Source: Gilliamella apis (GTDB taxonomy: Bacteria > Pseudomonadota > Gammaproteobacteria > Enterobacterales > Orbaceae). From it: 64,000 bases of DNA. A program made the translations under genes and the position numbers. The stretch lies in contig NZ_NASD01000002.1 in the NCBI RefSeq assembly GCF_002142155.1, forward strand, positions 102,751-166,750. The letters are read 5' to 3'. The notes beneath the pieces were generated by a model. The model ran no database searches, was not told the origin of the DNA, and saw nothing but the letters and a program-made list of their open reading frames with translations. Positions 56,849 through 64,000 of the stretch are shown piece by piece; positions within the stretch are counted from its first letter, which is position 1; each line of letters starts with the position of its first letter.

Positions 56849-57829
56849 ATGAAAAAGAATGTTGTTTTATTTAGTAAAATTCCAGCTGATCAACAAGAAA
56901 GACTAGCGCAAGCTTTCAATCTAACACTATTTCAAGGTGATCCCAAAACCGATATTAGTGAATTTATCCAAACATTAGCCAATGCTGACGGTATGATTGG
57001 ATCTAATATTCCAACTCGGATTGATGATAATTTTTTACAACAAACCCCTAAATTAAAAGCGGCGGCGACAATTTCAGTCGGTTTTGACAATTATGATTTG
57101 CTTGCTTTGAAAAAACATGGCGTCCGATTAATGAATACTCCGAAAGTTCTCACTGAAAGTACCGCTGATCTCATTTTTACCCTACTCATGGCTACCGCTC
57201 GTCGAACCGTTGAATTATCTAATCTTATTCATCATGGTGGCTGGAATAAAAGCATCACACCTGAATACTTTGGTACAGATATTTATGGTAAAACCATTGG
57301 TATTTTAGGCATGGGTCGCATTGGTCAAGCCATAGCTAAACGAGCACATTGTGGTTTTGATATGAACATCATATATTATAATCGTTCAGCCAATACCTAT
57401 GTTGAACAAGCCTATCATGCTAAACGTCTTGAACTAGATGATGTCCTTAAACAAGCTGACTTTGTTGTTATCATTTTACCGCTAACCGATCAAACAAAAC
57501 GACTTATTACTAAACAAAAATTAGCGTTAATGAAATCATCAGCAATCCTTATCAATGGCGCTCGAGGTGCAATAATTGATGAACAAGCGCTCTATGAAGC
57601 ATTAAAAAATAAAACCATTAAGGCTGCTGGCTTAGACGTTTTTGAAGTTGAACCATTAGCCAAAGATTCGCCATTATTAAAACTTGATAATGTTTTATTA
57701 TCACCACATGTAGGTTCAGCAACCACTGAAACTCGATATGCCATGGCCAAATGTGCTGTTGATAATATTATTGCCGCATTAAAACCGGAACAACCAACTG
57801 AAAATTGGGTTAATCCAGAAGTCGGGTAA
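56849..57829 (+). CDS. ghrB: 2-ketogluconate/glyoxylate-hydroxypyruvate reductase B
   Basis: NAD(P)H-dependent D-2-hydroxyacid dehydrogenase, 326 residues. It matches GhrB/TkrA: ATISVGFDNYDLLAL, TPKVLTESTADL, the Rossmann motif GILGMGRIGQA (about 149-159), the catalytic Arg in INGARGAIIDE, Glu in FEVEPLAKDSPLL and His in SPHVGSATTETR. Reduces 2-keto-D-gluconate, glyoxylate or hydroxypyruvate. Single gene with a palindrome at its ribosome site; it ends 65 bases before ssrA. Confidence 0.9.
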   Translation: MKKNVVLFSKIPADQQERLAQAFNLTLFQGDPKTDISEFIQTLANADGMIGSNIPTRIDDNFLQQTPKLKAAATISVGFDNYDLLALKKHGVRLMNTPKVLTESTADLIFTLLMATARRTVELSNLIHHGGWNKSITPEYFGTDIYGKTIGILGMGRIGQAIAKRAHCGFDMNIIYYNRSANTYVEQAYHAKRLELDDVLKQADFVVIILPLTDQTKRLITKQKLALMKSSAILINGARGAIIDEQALYEALKNKTIKAAGLDVFEVEPLAKDSPLLKLDNVLLSPHVGSATTETRYAMAKCAVDNIIAALKPEQPTENWVNPEVG

Positions 57830-57830
57830 C

Positions 57831-57859
57831 TTGTATTACTACTTGAATTCACCTATAAT
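57831..57859 (+). promoter_or_regulatory. ssrA promoter
   Basis: The -35 box TTGTAT, a 17-base spacer and a perfect -10 box TATAAT lie 36 bases before the mature tmRNA 5' end. The short precursor leader would be removed by RNase P. Confidence 0.75.
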
Positions 57860-57894
57860 GCCCCCAACATTTTCTATAAATACCAACCACAATT

Positions 57895-58259
57895 GGGGCT
57901 GATTCTGGATTCGACGGGATTTGCGAAACCCAAGGTGCATGCCGAGGTGCGGTAGGCCTCGTAAATAAACCGCAAAAAAATAGTCGCAAACGACGAAAAC
58001 TACGCACTAGCAGCTTAATAACCTGTATAGAGCCTTCTCTCCCTAGCCTCCGCTCGTAGGACGGGGATCAAGAGGAGTCAAACCTAAACGAGATCGTGTG
58101 GAAGCCTTGCTTGGGGCGGAAGCATTAAATTTAATCAAGCTAGTTTATCAGTGGCGTGTTTGTCCGCAGCGGGTAAGCGAAATTCAAAGACAAACTACGC
58201 ATGTAGTACCAAGGATGTAGAGATTTCGGACGCGGGTTCAACTCCCGCCAGCTCCACCA
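57895..58259 (+). ncRNA. ssrA: transfer-messenger RNA
   Basis: 365-base one-piece tmRNA. The 5' end ggggct pairs with agctcc before the encoded ACCA end. The tRNA-like T arm (gcgggttcaactcccgc) is intact. The resume codon is GCA at 57986 and the tag reads ANDENYALAA, followed by tandem stops (57986-58018), identical to the E. coli tag. Pseudoknots follow. It works with SmpB (21472-21954). The 3' end served as a phage integration site: decayed prophage genes follow at once. Confidence 0.97.
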
Positions 58260-58344
58260 CTTAAAAAATCTATAGTAATATCAATAATTTACTAATAAAA
58301 CCAACTAATTAAAAGTACTGTAATAAGTCTGTAAATTGTCTACA
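58232..58344. repeat. left copy of the ssrA-end repeat (attL-like)
   Basis: The ssrA 3' end (core from 58232) and downstream blocks at 58294-58316 and 58333-58344 recur in degraded form at 61844-61936, in the same order and orientation. The first downstream block matches at 20 of 23 positions and the second at 11 of 12. Spacing differs by small indels. Interpreted as flanks of an ssrA-integrated element. Confidence 0.6.
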
Positions 58345-58380
58345 TGGGATCTTAAAAGTGCAAGTGTAATGCACATGAAA

Positions 58381-59530
58381 TTAACCAGTAAATTTATTAA
58401 TCGAAGTATTCTCATTATATTCTTTCAAATAGCTACCATAATGACAGAATAGTCTTTCGGGTCTTTTATGCCCCATTTGTTTAGATAACCAAAAAAGATT
58501 TACACCTTGACTAATGTAACTTGTCGCAAAAGTATGACGCATTTGATATGGTTTTAGGTATCGAGCAACTGAGCTTTTTAATGTTGGTACCTATGCTTTT
58601 TTCGGATAGCATCAGCACTTGTCCAACCAGATTTTGTTTTAGGATCTAAAAATATATATTCATTACCTAATAGTCTATATTGTTTTTGATTATATAATGC
58701 TGACATGGTCGGTGCATTTAATTCTATCGTTCTGGTACCGGCTTTGTTTTTTCTACACCAACTACTTGAGCTGAATTTATATTAATTGTTTTATTGGTTA
58801 AATTGACATCTTTCCATTTTACCCCGCATAGTTCACAAGATCTTAAGCCTGTCGCAAATGCAAATTTAAATAAATTATAATGTAATTCATCATTGCAAGA
58901 GTTTAAGATCAATTCGGTTTCACTCGGTGAGAACGGGGCAACTACATAATCATCCTTGTTTTTGTCGTTTTCTGCGTTGTAATAACGAGACACAGGTACA
59001 GAGGAAACAGGATTTACTGGTATTAAGCCATCAATAACAACATCATCCAACGATGATTTAAAAAAGATAAAATATTGCGCCTAGTCTTCAATGATGATGT
59101 TTGTTCCTGTACCCAGTTTTTAATAATCCCTGCAGTTAACTCAGTGACAAAATTATCAAGCAAATAACTAAGCTCATTAACACATTTTTTATGCCCATTA
59201 ATTGTTAATGGTGACATCTGTCTTTCGCAACATAAATCAATGTAATTATTTAACGGGTTAAGTACTGTTAGGCCTTTGCTAGAATAACCGAATATTTTCA
59301 ATTTGGATGATGCAGGGAAATAATCAGCATAGTTAAATATATTTCTCTCTATATTATTGATTATCTCACACCGTAATCGTTCAGCGTATTTTATATTGGA
59401 AGTAGTAACTGGTAGTATTTTTTATGGCTCACGGCAAAGAACACCTTTATAAGTAACGATGATCGTTATAGTTTTACTTAATGCATGTTCACAAACAGTT
59501 ACATCACGCAGCATTTTTGCTTTTCATTAC
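58381..59530 (-). pseudogene. tyrosine recombinase (phage integrase), broken
   Basis: Pieces in three frames make one integrase. The N-terminal arm-binding part (DUF3596-like) is TYKGVLCREP, a stop, then NIKYAERLRCEIINNIE and YADYFPASSKL. The core-binding part is MSPLTINGHKKCVNELSYLL. A frameshift near 59030-59050 leads to the catalytic domain (GLRSCELCGVKWKDVNL), and another shift lies near 58600-58720. The C-terminal part has catalytic QMRHTFATSYI, MGHKRPE and HYGSYL with the Tyr nucleophile. Several independent lesions mean it is long dead. Confidence 0.85.
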
Positions 59531-59534
59531 CTTT

Positions 59535-59699
59535 CTATTCATCTACCGCCAAAAGATCCATTTTTCGTTCTTTGATGCCATCGATTTTAAATACATGAAC
59601 TCCATACGCCCATATTCCACGCTTTAATTATAAATTAACAGCATTAACGGTATCACCAAAATCATTGCAATATTTGCTTAAAAGTAAATAACGTATCAT
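59535..59699 (-). pseudogene. excisionase-like protein (DUF1233 type), nonsense mutation
   Basis: ATG frame beginning MIRYLLLSKYCNDFGDTVNAVN, interrupted by one TAA, then LKRGIWAYGVHVFKIDGIKERKMDLLAVDE to a TAG (the two parts are at about 59630-59699 and 59538-59622). The pattern of leucine-serine-lysine start, xNAVxxRxxRG and GVHVxKxxGxKER is that of small phage excisionases found beside DUF3596-type integrases. It lies directly upstream of the integrase on the same strand. Confidence 0.7.
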
Positions 59700-59750
59700 A
59701 ATTTTTACTCCAAATACTCCACAAAATTTTGAAATGATTGTTATATGCAC

Positions 59751-59942
59751 TTAACAATTATTAATTTCTACTACATTTACTTTAACTAGCTCAACATCAG
59801 TATAAATATTCATATTGATTGTTTCTTCAGTTTGGTTGTCATATCCAACGCCCCATTGATCTAAATAATCATGGTCAATAAGTTAAAATATTTTTCTATT
59901 ATGTTTAAAGTAGTTAAATAATTTTATCTCTGATAATTTCAT
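59751..59942 (-). pseudogene. small unknown phage-region gene with internal stop
   Basis: Frame MKLSEIKLFNYFKHNRKIF, stop, then LIDHDYLDQWGVGYDNQTEE and a Val/Asn-rich end. I do not recognise the family. Position between excisionase and methylase remnants suggests an early phage gene. Confidence 0.4.
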
Positions 59943-59952
59943 ACTCAATCCT

Positions 59953-60236
59953 TTAGTAATTCATCCATAAACATTTGGTCCGCAATCCGATACCTCGACC
60001 TGCAGATACTTGGGCTTGCTTGGTATGTTTTGACCAAATCTTTTAATAAATGGTTGTAAAGTTCACTGTCATAACCTGATATAACTACCTGCCCTTTTAG
60101 GTTATTTATGGCGTTTAATAAATTGATATGGTCTGTTCCGTCATTTCAAACGAATATGCCTAATCACGCATTTTTTGAGTTGAATGCAAGTGGGGGAAGA
60201 TCAACATAATGCAATGTCGTTGGTGTATCATGATTA
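59953..60236 (-). pseudogene. D12-class N6-adenine DNA methyltransferase, C-terminal remnant
   Basis: The reading contains TLHYVDLPPLAF (a damaged VDPPY catalytic motif), two stop codons, then NDGTDHINLLNAINNLKG and QVVISGYDSELYNHLL. After a frameshift it ends WSKHTKQAQVSAGRG and LRTKCLWMNY. This is the C-terminal third of Dam-like phage methylases (VDPPY, xxHxxLL, vxISGYxSxLY, RxExLWxNy). The N-terminal SAM-binding part is missing. Confidence 0.75.
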
Positions 60237-60430
60237 AGTATGACGAAGCGATAAAAAAGTTAATACATGAAGCAAGTCAACAAATATAAATCTTAGAGGA
60301 TGCTGTTTATTACAATGTGACAGAGGTCGGAGATCAAGAAAGACTTAAAGCTCGGAAAAAATACCGAATTTTATTAAGTCGAATTGATACAAATTCAGTA
60401 GATATTGCGTGGTCTATTAAACCTAAATAA
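60230..60430 (+). pseudogene. phage tail-fibre assembly protein, C-terminal remnant
   Basis: Frame MIKYDEAIKKLIHEASQQI, a stop, then ILEDAVYYNVTEVGDQERLK and ARKKYRILLSRIDTNSVDIAW. The ending KxYRxLLxRIDT...IxW is diagnostic of Tfa-type tail-fibre chaperones. It is on the opposite strand to the other remnants and ends three bases before the intact glycosyltransferase gene, as at a phage tail end followed by a cargo gene. Confidence 0.75.
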
Positions 60431-60433
60431 TTA

Positions 60434-61411
60434 TTACAAACCGAATAAATTTTTTATAAACATTAATAATTTATATTTTATTTTAAACTGATCTCCAACA
60501 TTAGATAACCCTTTAGACAAGTGAATTCCATCTATATTATCTGATTTTTTATAGATTATATTTAATTCATTGTATCTATGAATCTGTGTGGTTAACTGAT
60601 TTAGTAAAACTTCAGAAAGCTCCGTTTTTTCATAATTATAATCATGAACTTTAAAATAATCTTTATTATTCTTATTGTTAGTAAAGGCAGCATCACCTCT
60701 TTTTATTTTTCTTTGATATTCAGCCCAGCTTTTAAGTTGAAAATGCAAAATACATCCATTGTTATAAGAGTTTTTCTTTGTAAAATCCATTTTTTTATAT
60801 AACGTGTTATCTATTAACCATTTTTTATTTGCTGTTGGTTGGAAGTGAACTCCAAAAATAGGTGGTCCTTTGTAAAACCAATTTAAAAAAGTAAAATATT
60901 CATTTATTTTAACAAATGATTTTGTGTTTACATTCCAAAATTCTTCCTCATTTGAATGATGCATAAAACGACTTAAAACAGGCTTAGTAGTATCATCTGT
61001 ATCAGTCTTGCTTCCATAACATATCCAATGTAGGCTTAGTTGAGAAAGTTTATGCTTATTGAATAAATTAGAAACATAATCAACACCGTTTTCAGGTATA
61101 AGTTCTTTTGGAGGAAAAGAGCATGAAAAGAATTCATCTATATCCAAAAAAATAATAATGTCATATTTTAATTTTTTGGCTACTCTAGCGAGGGCCCTAT
61201 ATGCTGGGATTTGGGGTGAGGTCGGGTAATCAATAAAATTTATTCTATAAATTATTTTATTAGCATGAAATTTCTGTAATAAAGATGAAGTATTATCATC
61301 CCCACCATTGTCAGCAATTATTATATCGAACCCTAATAATTTATGATAAGCAATCCATTCTGTTAAATACAAACCTTCTTCTTTAGCTATTGCACAAATA
61401 GCGATTTTCAT
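60434..61411 (-). CDS. glycosyltransferase, GT2-like/GT92-like, intact cargo gene
   Basis: 325 residues from the ATG giving MKIAICAIAKEEGLYLTEWI, which fits the family start; an ATG nine codons upstream is possible. Features are the donor-binding start with IIADNGGDDNTSSLL, the metal-binding DIDEF motif (FLDIDEFF, near residue 96), and a later IFGVHFQPTANKKW segment. It lacks membrane helices except a weakly hydrophobic C-terminus. It resembles transferases that decorate surface polysaccharides. As the only intact long gene in the prophage relic, it may be a retained lysogenic-conversion gene. Confidence 0.8.
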   Translation of the reverse strand: MKIAICAIAKEEGLYLTEWIAYHKLLGFDIIIADNGGDDNTSSLLQKFHANKIIYRINFIDYPTSPQIPAYRALARVAKKLKYDIIIFLDIDEFFSCSFPPKELIPENGVDYVSNLFNKHKLSQLSLHWICYGSKTDTDDTTKPVLSRFMHHSNEEEFWNVNTKSFVKINEYFTFLNWFYKGPPIFGVHFQPTANKKWLIDNTLYKKMDFTKKNSYNNGCILHFQLKSWAEYQRKIKRGDAAFTNNKNNKDYFKVHDYNYEKTELSEVLLNQLTTQIHRYNELNIIYKKSDNIDGIHLSKGLSNVGDQFKIKYKLLMFIKNLFGL

Positions 61412-61522
61412 AACTGAATCCATGATATTTTTATGCATTTATAAAATAATAACATAAAATTTTTTTTCAATATATATTTTACATCGGTAGATCAGATAAT
61501 CATTTAAACTTACATATAATAT

Positions 61523-61735
61523 TCACAATATCTGCTCCACATACTTTACTGTTTCTTGATATGAATTAAAAATACCTATTTGCTCCAATTCATCATTTTT
61601 ATAGAAACACCACCAGTCATTAAATTTATCGAGAAATGGATACATTAAAAATGAGTAGCGCTCGCAGTTATCAACTGAATCATTGTTTGGATCAACTAGT
61701 ATGTGTATTGTTTTATAATATTTAATTGCTATCAT
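61523..61735 (-). CDS. small hypothetical protein
   Basis: 70 codons encoding an aromatic-rich acidic protein (NDWWCFYKNDELEQIGIFNSY). No ribosome site or family is recognised. It follows the codon style of the region and is on the same strand as the glycosyltransferase, within the relic element. It could be real phage cargo or chance. Confidence 0.3.
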   Translation of the reverse strand: MIAIKYYKTIHILVDPNNDSVDNCERYSFLMYPFLDKFNDWWCFYKNDELEQIGIFNSYQETVKYVEQIL

Positions 61736-61843
61736 GTGATTAATTAATTTTTTTTGAGTAAAACTAGATTAGATTAATTTTTGGTGATGTGAAGTTGTGA
61801 AGTAAAAAGTTGGAATATGGATCGTAAAAATTAAATTTAGGAA

Positions 61844-61936
61844 GCTGGTTCAACCCCTGTCAGACCTAATAAATAAAACAAATAAAATCAAATAATTAAA
61901 AGTTAATGCGCAGTTTCTATATATAAATTGACTACA
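61844..61936. repeat. right copy of the ssrA-end repeat (attR-like), degraded
   Basis: Begins gctggttcaacccctgtcag, a mutated copy of the ssrA T-arm and 3' end. Blocks at 61881-61903 and 61925-61936 then match the sequence downstream of ssrA. No acceptor stem partner exists, so it is not a functional RNA. Confidence 0.6.
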
Positions 61937-62289
61937 CACGAACTATATTAGCACCCAGAAATGCACATAAATTATACATCCGTTATTTTCATTCGAACTA
62001 AAACGTAGAATTTTAAACTAATAATTTACTATTTAATAACTTCCTTTTAAATCCTTTAAAACATATCAAACCAAAAATAACACTAGTCTGTATTTGAAAA
62101 TATATATTTCCAAGTACAAAATAAATTGCATCTATAATATTACTTTCCATCTAACTTAAGTTTTAAGGCTGTTGCAAATTTTGCAGAAATTCCAATTTAG
62201 GTTTAATATCAGTTTGGTATTAATAATAAAAACATATCAATCTATTATTACTTAAATCTAAGTTATCTATAATATAAAAAAGGATATTT
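61937..62289. other. intergenic region before the NimA-like gene
   Basis: 353 AT-rich bases with no gene. An aaaagga ribosome site for the next gene is at the right end. No clear promoter or repeat is seen. Confidence 0.4.
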
Positions 62290-62760
62290 ATGAGACGCAA
62301 AGATAGAGAAATAACTAATCTTGATGAAGTGATCGATATTTTAGAGCATACTGATGTTATTCGTTTAGCCATGAATAATGGTGATTATCCCTATATTGTT
62401 CCAGTCAATTTTTGTTATGAACTAACAACAAATAATCAACTTATTTTTTATATTCATGGCGCAAAAGTTGGTACTAAAGTTGAACTACTTAGACAAAATC
62501 CTTTACTTAGCTTTGAGCTTGATACAGGGCACCAGTTAATTACTAATGAAAAAGCCTGCAAATATTCCTTCGATTATGCCAGTGTTATCGGCAATGGATA
62601 TGCAACCTTTATTGAAGAACCCACCGCAAAAATAGCAGCGTTACAAATAATGATGAATAAATTTGCTCCTAATAAAATATTCTCTTTTACCGAAAGCGAT
62701 GTTAGACCAATTAGCGTCATAAAAATTGAAGTACAAGCTTATACAGCTAAAAAACATTGA
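62290..62760 (+). CDS. pyridoxamine 5'-phosphate oxidase-like flavoprotein, NimA family
   Basis: 156-residue FMN-binding split-barrel protein. Family features are RRKDREITNLDEVIDIL at the N-terminus (NimA-type MRRKDREI), IRLAMNNGDYPYIVPVNF, FYIHGAKVGTKVELL, the SFELDTGHQLI segment and SVIGNGYATFIEE. Nim proteins reduce 5-nitroimidazoles, but most family members have an unknown physiological substrate. Single gene just outside the relic element. Confidence 0.83.
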   Translation: MRRKDREITNLDEVIDILEHTDVIRLAMNNGDYPYIVPVNFCYELTTNNQLIFYIHGAKVGTKVELLRQNPLLSFELDTGHQLITNEKACKYSFDYASVIGNGYATFIEEPTAKIAALQIMMNKFAPNKIFSFTESDVRPISVIKIEVQAYTAKKH

Positions 62761-63143
62761 ATTATGATAGCTATATCATTTTGATAGAAATGATAAAAAA
62801 ACTTAGAATAACGATACTTATAAACTAATTTTTAATCATCTAGTTATCAGTTATTAGTAATAAGAAAATAACACAAAATAGGTTAAAAGCAGGTGTTTTA
62901 TTTAGGGTATACATTCATTGTATAACCGTGAGCAAATGATAATAAAACATTCAGCGCCCAACCGCTTAAAATTTGTAAGTAAGCATTTATAATGGGCTGT
63001 TTTTTGAATTTATTGTGATAAGGGTGAAATTAACTTTTGCATTCTCCCATATTAACTACTTTATTTCCCTAAATTTTAATGATTTATTATTTCAGCTCAG
63101 ATATTATTTGGTTTACATAATTGAATTAAAATCACTACAATAT
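62761..63143. other. intergenic region before the XRE regulator
   Basis: 383 bases. A longer in-frame extension of the regulator to 63015 is open, but it lacks HTH-family similarity and starts at a weak TTG/GTG-type site. A partial pairing of cagcgccc with gggctg followed by T (about 62952-63006) is a possible terminator. Nothing else is recognisable. Confidence 0.35.
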
Positions 63144-64000
63144 ATGCATAAACTTAAAAATCTAAGAAAGTTGTATAATTATACACAAAAAGATATATCT
63201 GATATGTTAGGGGTAACAACTCAAATTATAGAAGAATGGGAGTCAACAAAATCTGTACCTAAACTAAAAGTGTTACATGATCTTGCGATATTTTTTGGTA
63301 CAAGTATTTATGATCTTTCAAATGATGAACCAATAACAATATCAAGATATACTCCATGGAATACAGATAAAACAATTGATCCTTTTTTGGGACATATAGG
63401 TATTCTTTTATACAACTCTAATTTTCTCAAATGGTTTCCCATTACTGAATCAACTGCTGAGAGAATAGAATCGGCGTTAGAAAATAGTGAGTTTAATGAA
63501 CAAAATAATATATTATCACTCGACACACTTAATAATAGATCACTTACCATAAATAAAAATATCATCAAAAAAATTTCTCTTCTTTCCGATGCTTCAGATG
63601 CCCCAAGAGATTGGGAATTACCATGGGATGGATATCAAGGTTTGGGATCAGAAGAATATTATAATCTTATAGAAGAATATTTTTCTGATTATGAACATTT
63701 CTGTCAAAATACTTCTGAAAAATTACAAACAAGAGTTAGTGAGTTAATTCATGAAAAAAAATTAATGAAAATAACGTTTATGAATTCACCAATGACATTT
63801 ATATTTATTTTCATGATAATACAATTGAAACAATTACAATAGAAAGTGCTGAAGCATTAATTAACTCCCTTATAGACATTGAATTTACATCAAGTAAATT
63901 TATAAAATTTTTAGATATCAATCAAGAAATACATCTTGTTCCAATAAATAGTATTGGGTTAATTGATGCTCCACTCTATTTGTATAAAAAAGGATATTAT
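63144..64000 (+). pseudogene. XRE-family regulator with A8-tract frameshift, continues past window
   Basis: From the ATG at 63144 (MHKLKNLRKLYNYTQKDISD) an XRE helix-turn-helix occupies the first 60 residues (DMLGVTTQIIEEWESTKSVPKLKVL). A conserved long C-terminal region follows, with HIGILLYNSNFLKWFPIT, LSLDTLNNRSLTIN and DWELPWDGYQG. At a run of eight A (63754-63761) the frame breaks: the direct frame ends at 63842. One more A would join it to an open frame that runs to the window end (INENNVYEFTNDIYIYFHDN, then TIETITIESAEALINSL). The break may be a true mutation, a phase-variable tract, transcriptional slippage or a sequence error. The target is unknown. Confidence 0.65.

Larger units (their letters stand above)
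58260..61843. mobile_element. decayed prophage or integrative element at ssrA
   Basis: Begins right after the tmRNA 3' end and contains, in order, broken integrase, excisionase, a small unknown gene, a D12-class adenine methylase and a tail-fibre-assembly fragment. An intact glycosyltransferase and a small open frame follow, up to a degraded repeat of the ssrA end. The integrase faces ssrA, as usual for this att site. Structural and replication genes are gone. It cannot be mobile. Confidence 0.8.

Noticed and set aside
58358..58374. Small inverted repeat gtgca/tgcac after ssrA as integrase terminator
   Set aside because: Five-base arms and no T run; too weak to call in decayed sequence.
61844..61867. 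Possible tRNA because of a T-arm-like ggttcaac motif
   Set aside because: No matching acceptor, D or anticodon arms nearby. It is better explained as a degraded copy of the ssrA 3' end.
63015..63143. 43-codon N-terminal extension of the XRE regulator
   Set aside because: Hydrophobic chance sequence not found before XRE domains; the ATG at 63144 starts directly at the helix-turn-helix.

Overview
The window is AT-rich, densely coded gammaproteobacterial chromosome. Nearly every housekeeping protein reads like a diverged enterobacterial orthologue (Prs, TrmB, RelA, SecA, RarA, NrdAB, GlnD). A SecM-type leader lies before secA, and the tmRNA encodes the tag ANDENYALAA. Low GC, enterobacteria-like proteins and a complete galacturonate/pectin-oligomer locus suggest an insect-gut member of Orbaceae (Gilliamella-like). 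That placement is inference from content, not a database match.

Layout. 0.2-5.2 kb: DUF3597 protein, pth, prs, then a trmB-nfsA-acid phosphatase operon. 5.9-11.2 kb: galE and a coaD-rlmD-relA operon. 11.3-15.2 kb: folA with a nucleotide-sugar-type glycosyltransferase, then a small Cys/His membrane protein and a multicopper oxidase. 15.3-19.4 kb: secM-secA, mutT and a DUF4177 protein. 19.5-22 kb: a minus-strand ratA-rnfH-zur operon ending in two half-size EamA-type membrane proteins, with smpB divergent. 22-33.2 kb is a carbohydrate island with two minus-strand operons. One holds a CscB-like permease, a GH172 (DUF2961) enzyme and a ScrR-like repressor. The other is uxaC-uxaB-uxaA-GPH transporter-GH28, with exuR divergent. 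34.4-43.8 kb: lolA, rarA, two tandem secreted paralogues with an invasin-like C-terminal lectin fold, and nrdAB behind a pair of NrdR boxes. 44-46.2 kb: a lipoprotein between two copies of a hairpin repeat, a truncated glycyl-radical activase pseudogene and a two-lobed periplasmic aspartic protease. 46.7-57.8 kb: glnD, an AEC permease, an HD hydrolase, an mprF-virJ pair, a DMT permease and ghrB. 57.9-62 kb: ssrA followed by a decayed prophage (integrase, excisionase, adenine methylase and tail-fibre-assembly remnants) with one intact glycosyltransferase; a degraded repeat of the ssrA 3' end lies at its far side. The window ends in a NimA-like flavoprotein and a frameshifted XRE regulator.

How the genes work together. 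The carbohydrate island can import oligogalacturonides (GPH transporter), trim them in the cytoplasm (signal-less GH28) and convert galacturonate to 2-keto-3-deoxygluconate (UxaC, UxaB, UxaA) under ExuR. The adjacent GH172-CscB-ScrR operon looks like a dedicated route for a fructofuranoside or arabinofuranoside. Both operons show a CRP-like site placed just upstream of a perfect palindrome that covers the predicted -10 region, so catabolite activation plus specific repression is predicted for both.

Main points for follow-up: the GH172 locus; a SecM whose GIRAGP core is kept while the upstream F and W are lost; the tandem lectin-domain proteins; the ssrA prophage scar with its repeat; the A8-tract frameshift in the XRE gene; and an orphan minus-strand terminator that may end a small RNA.
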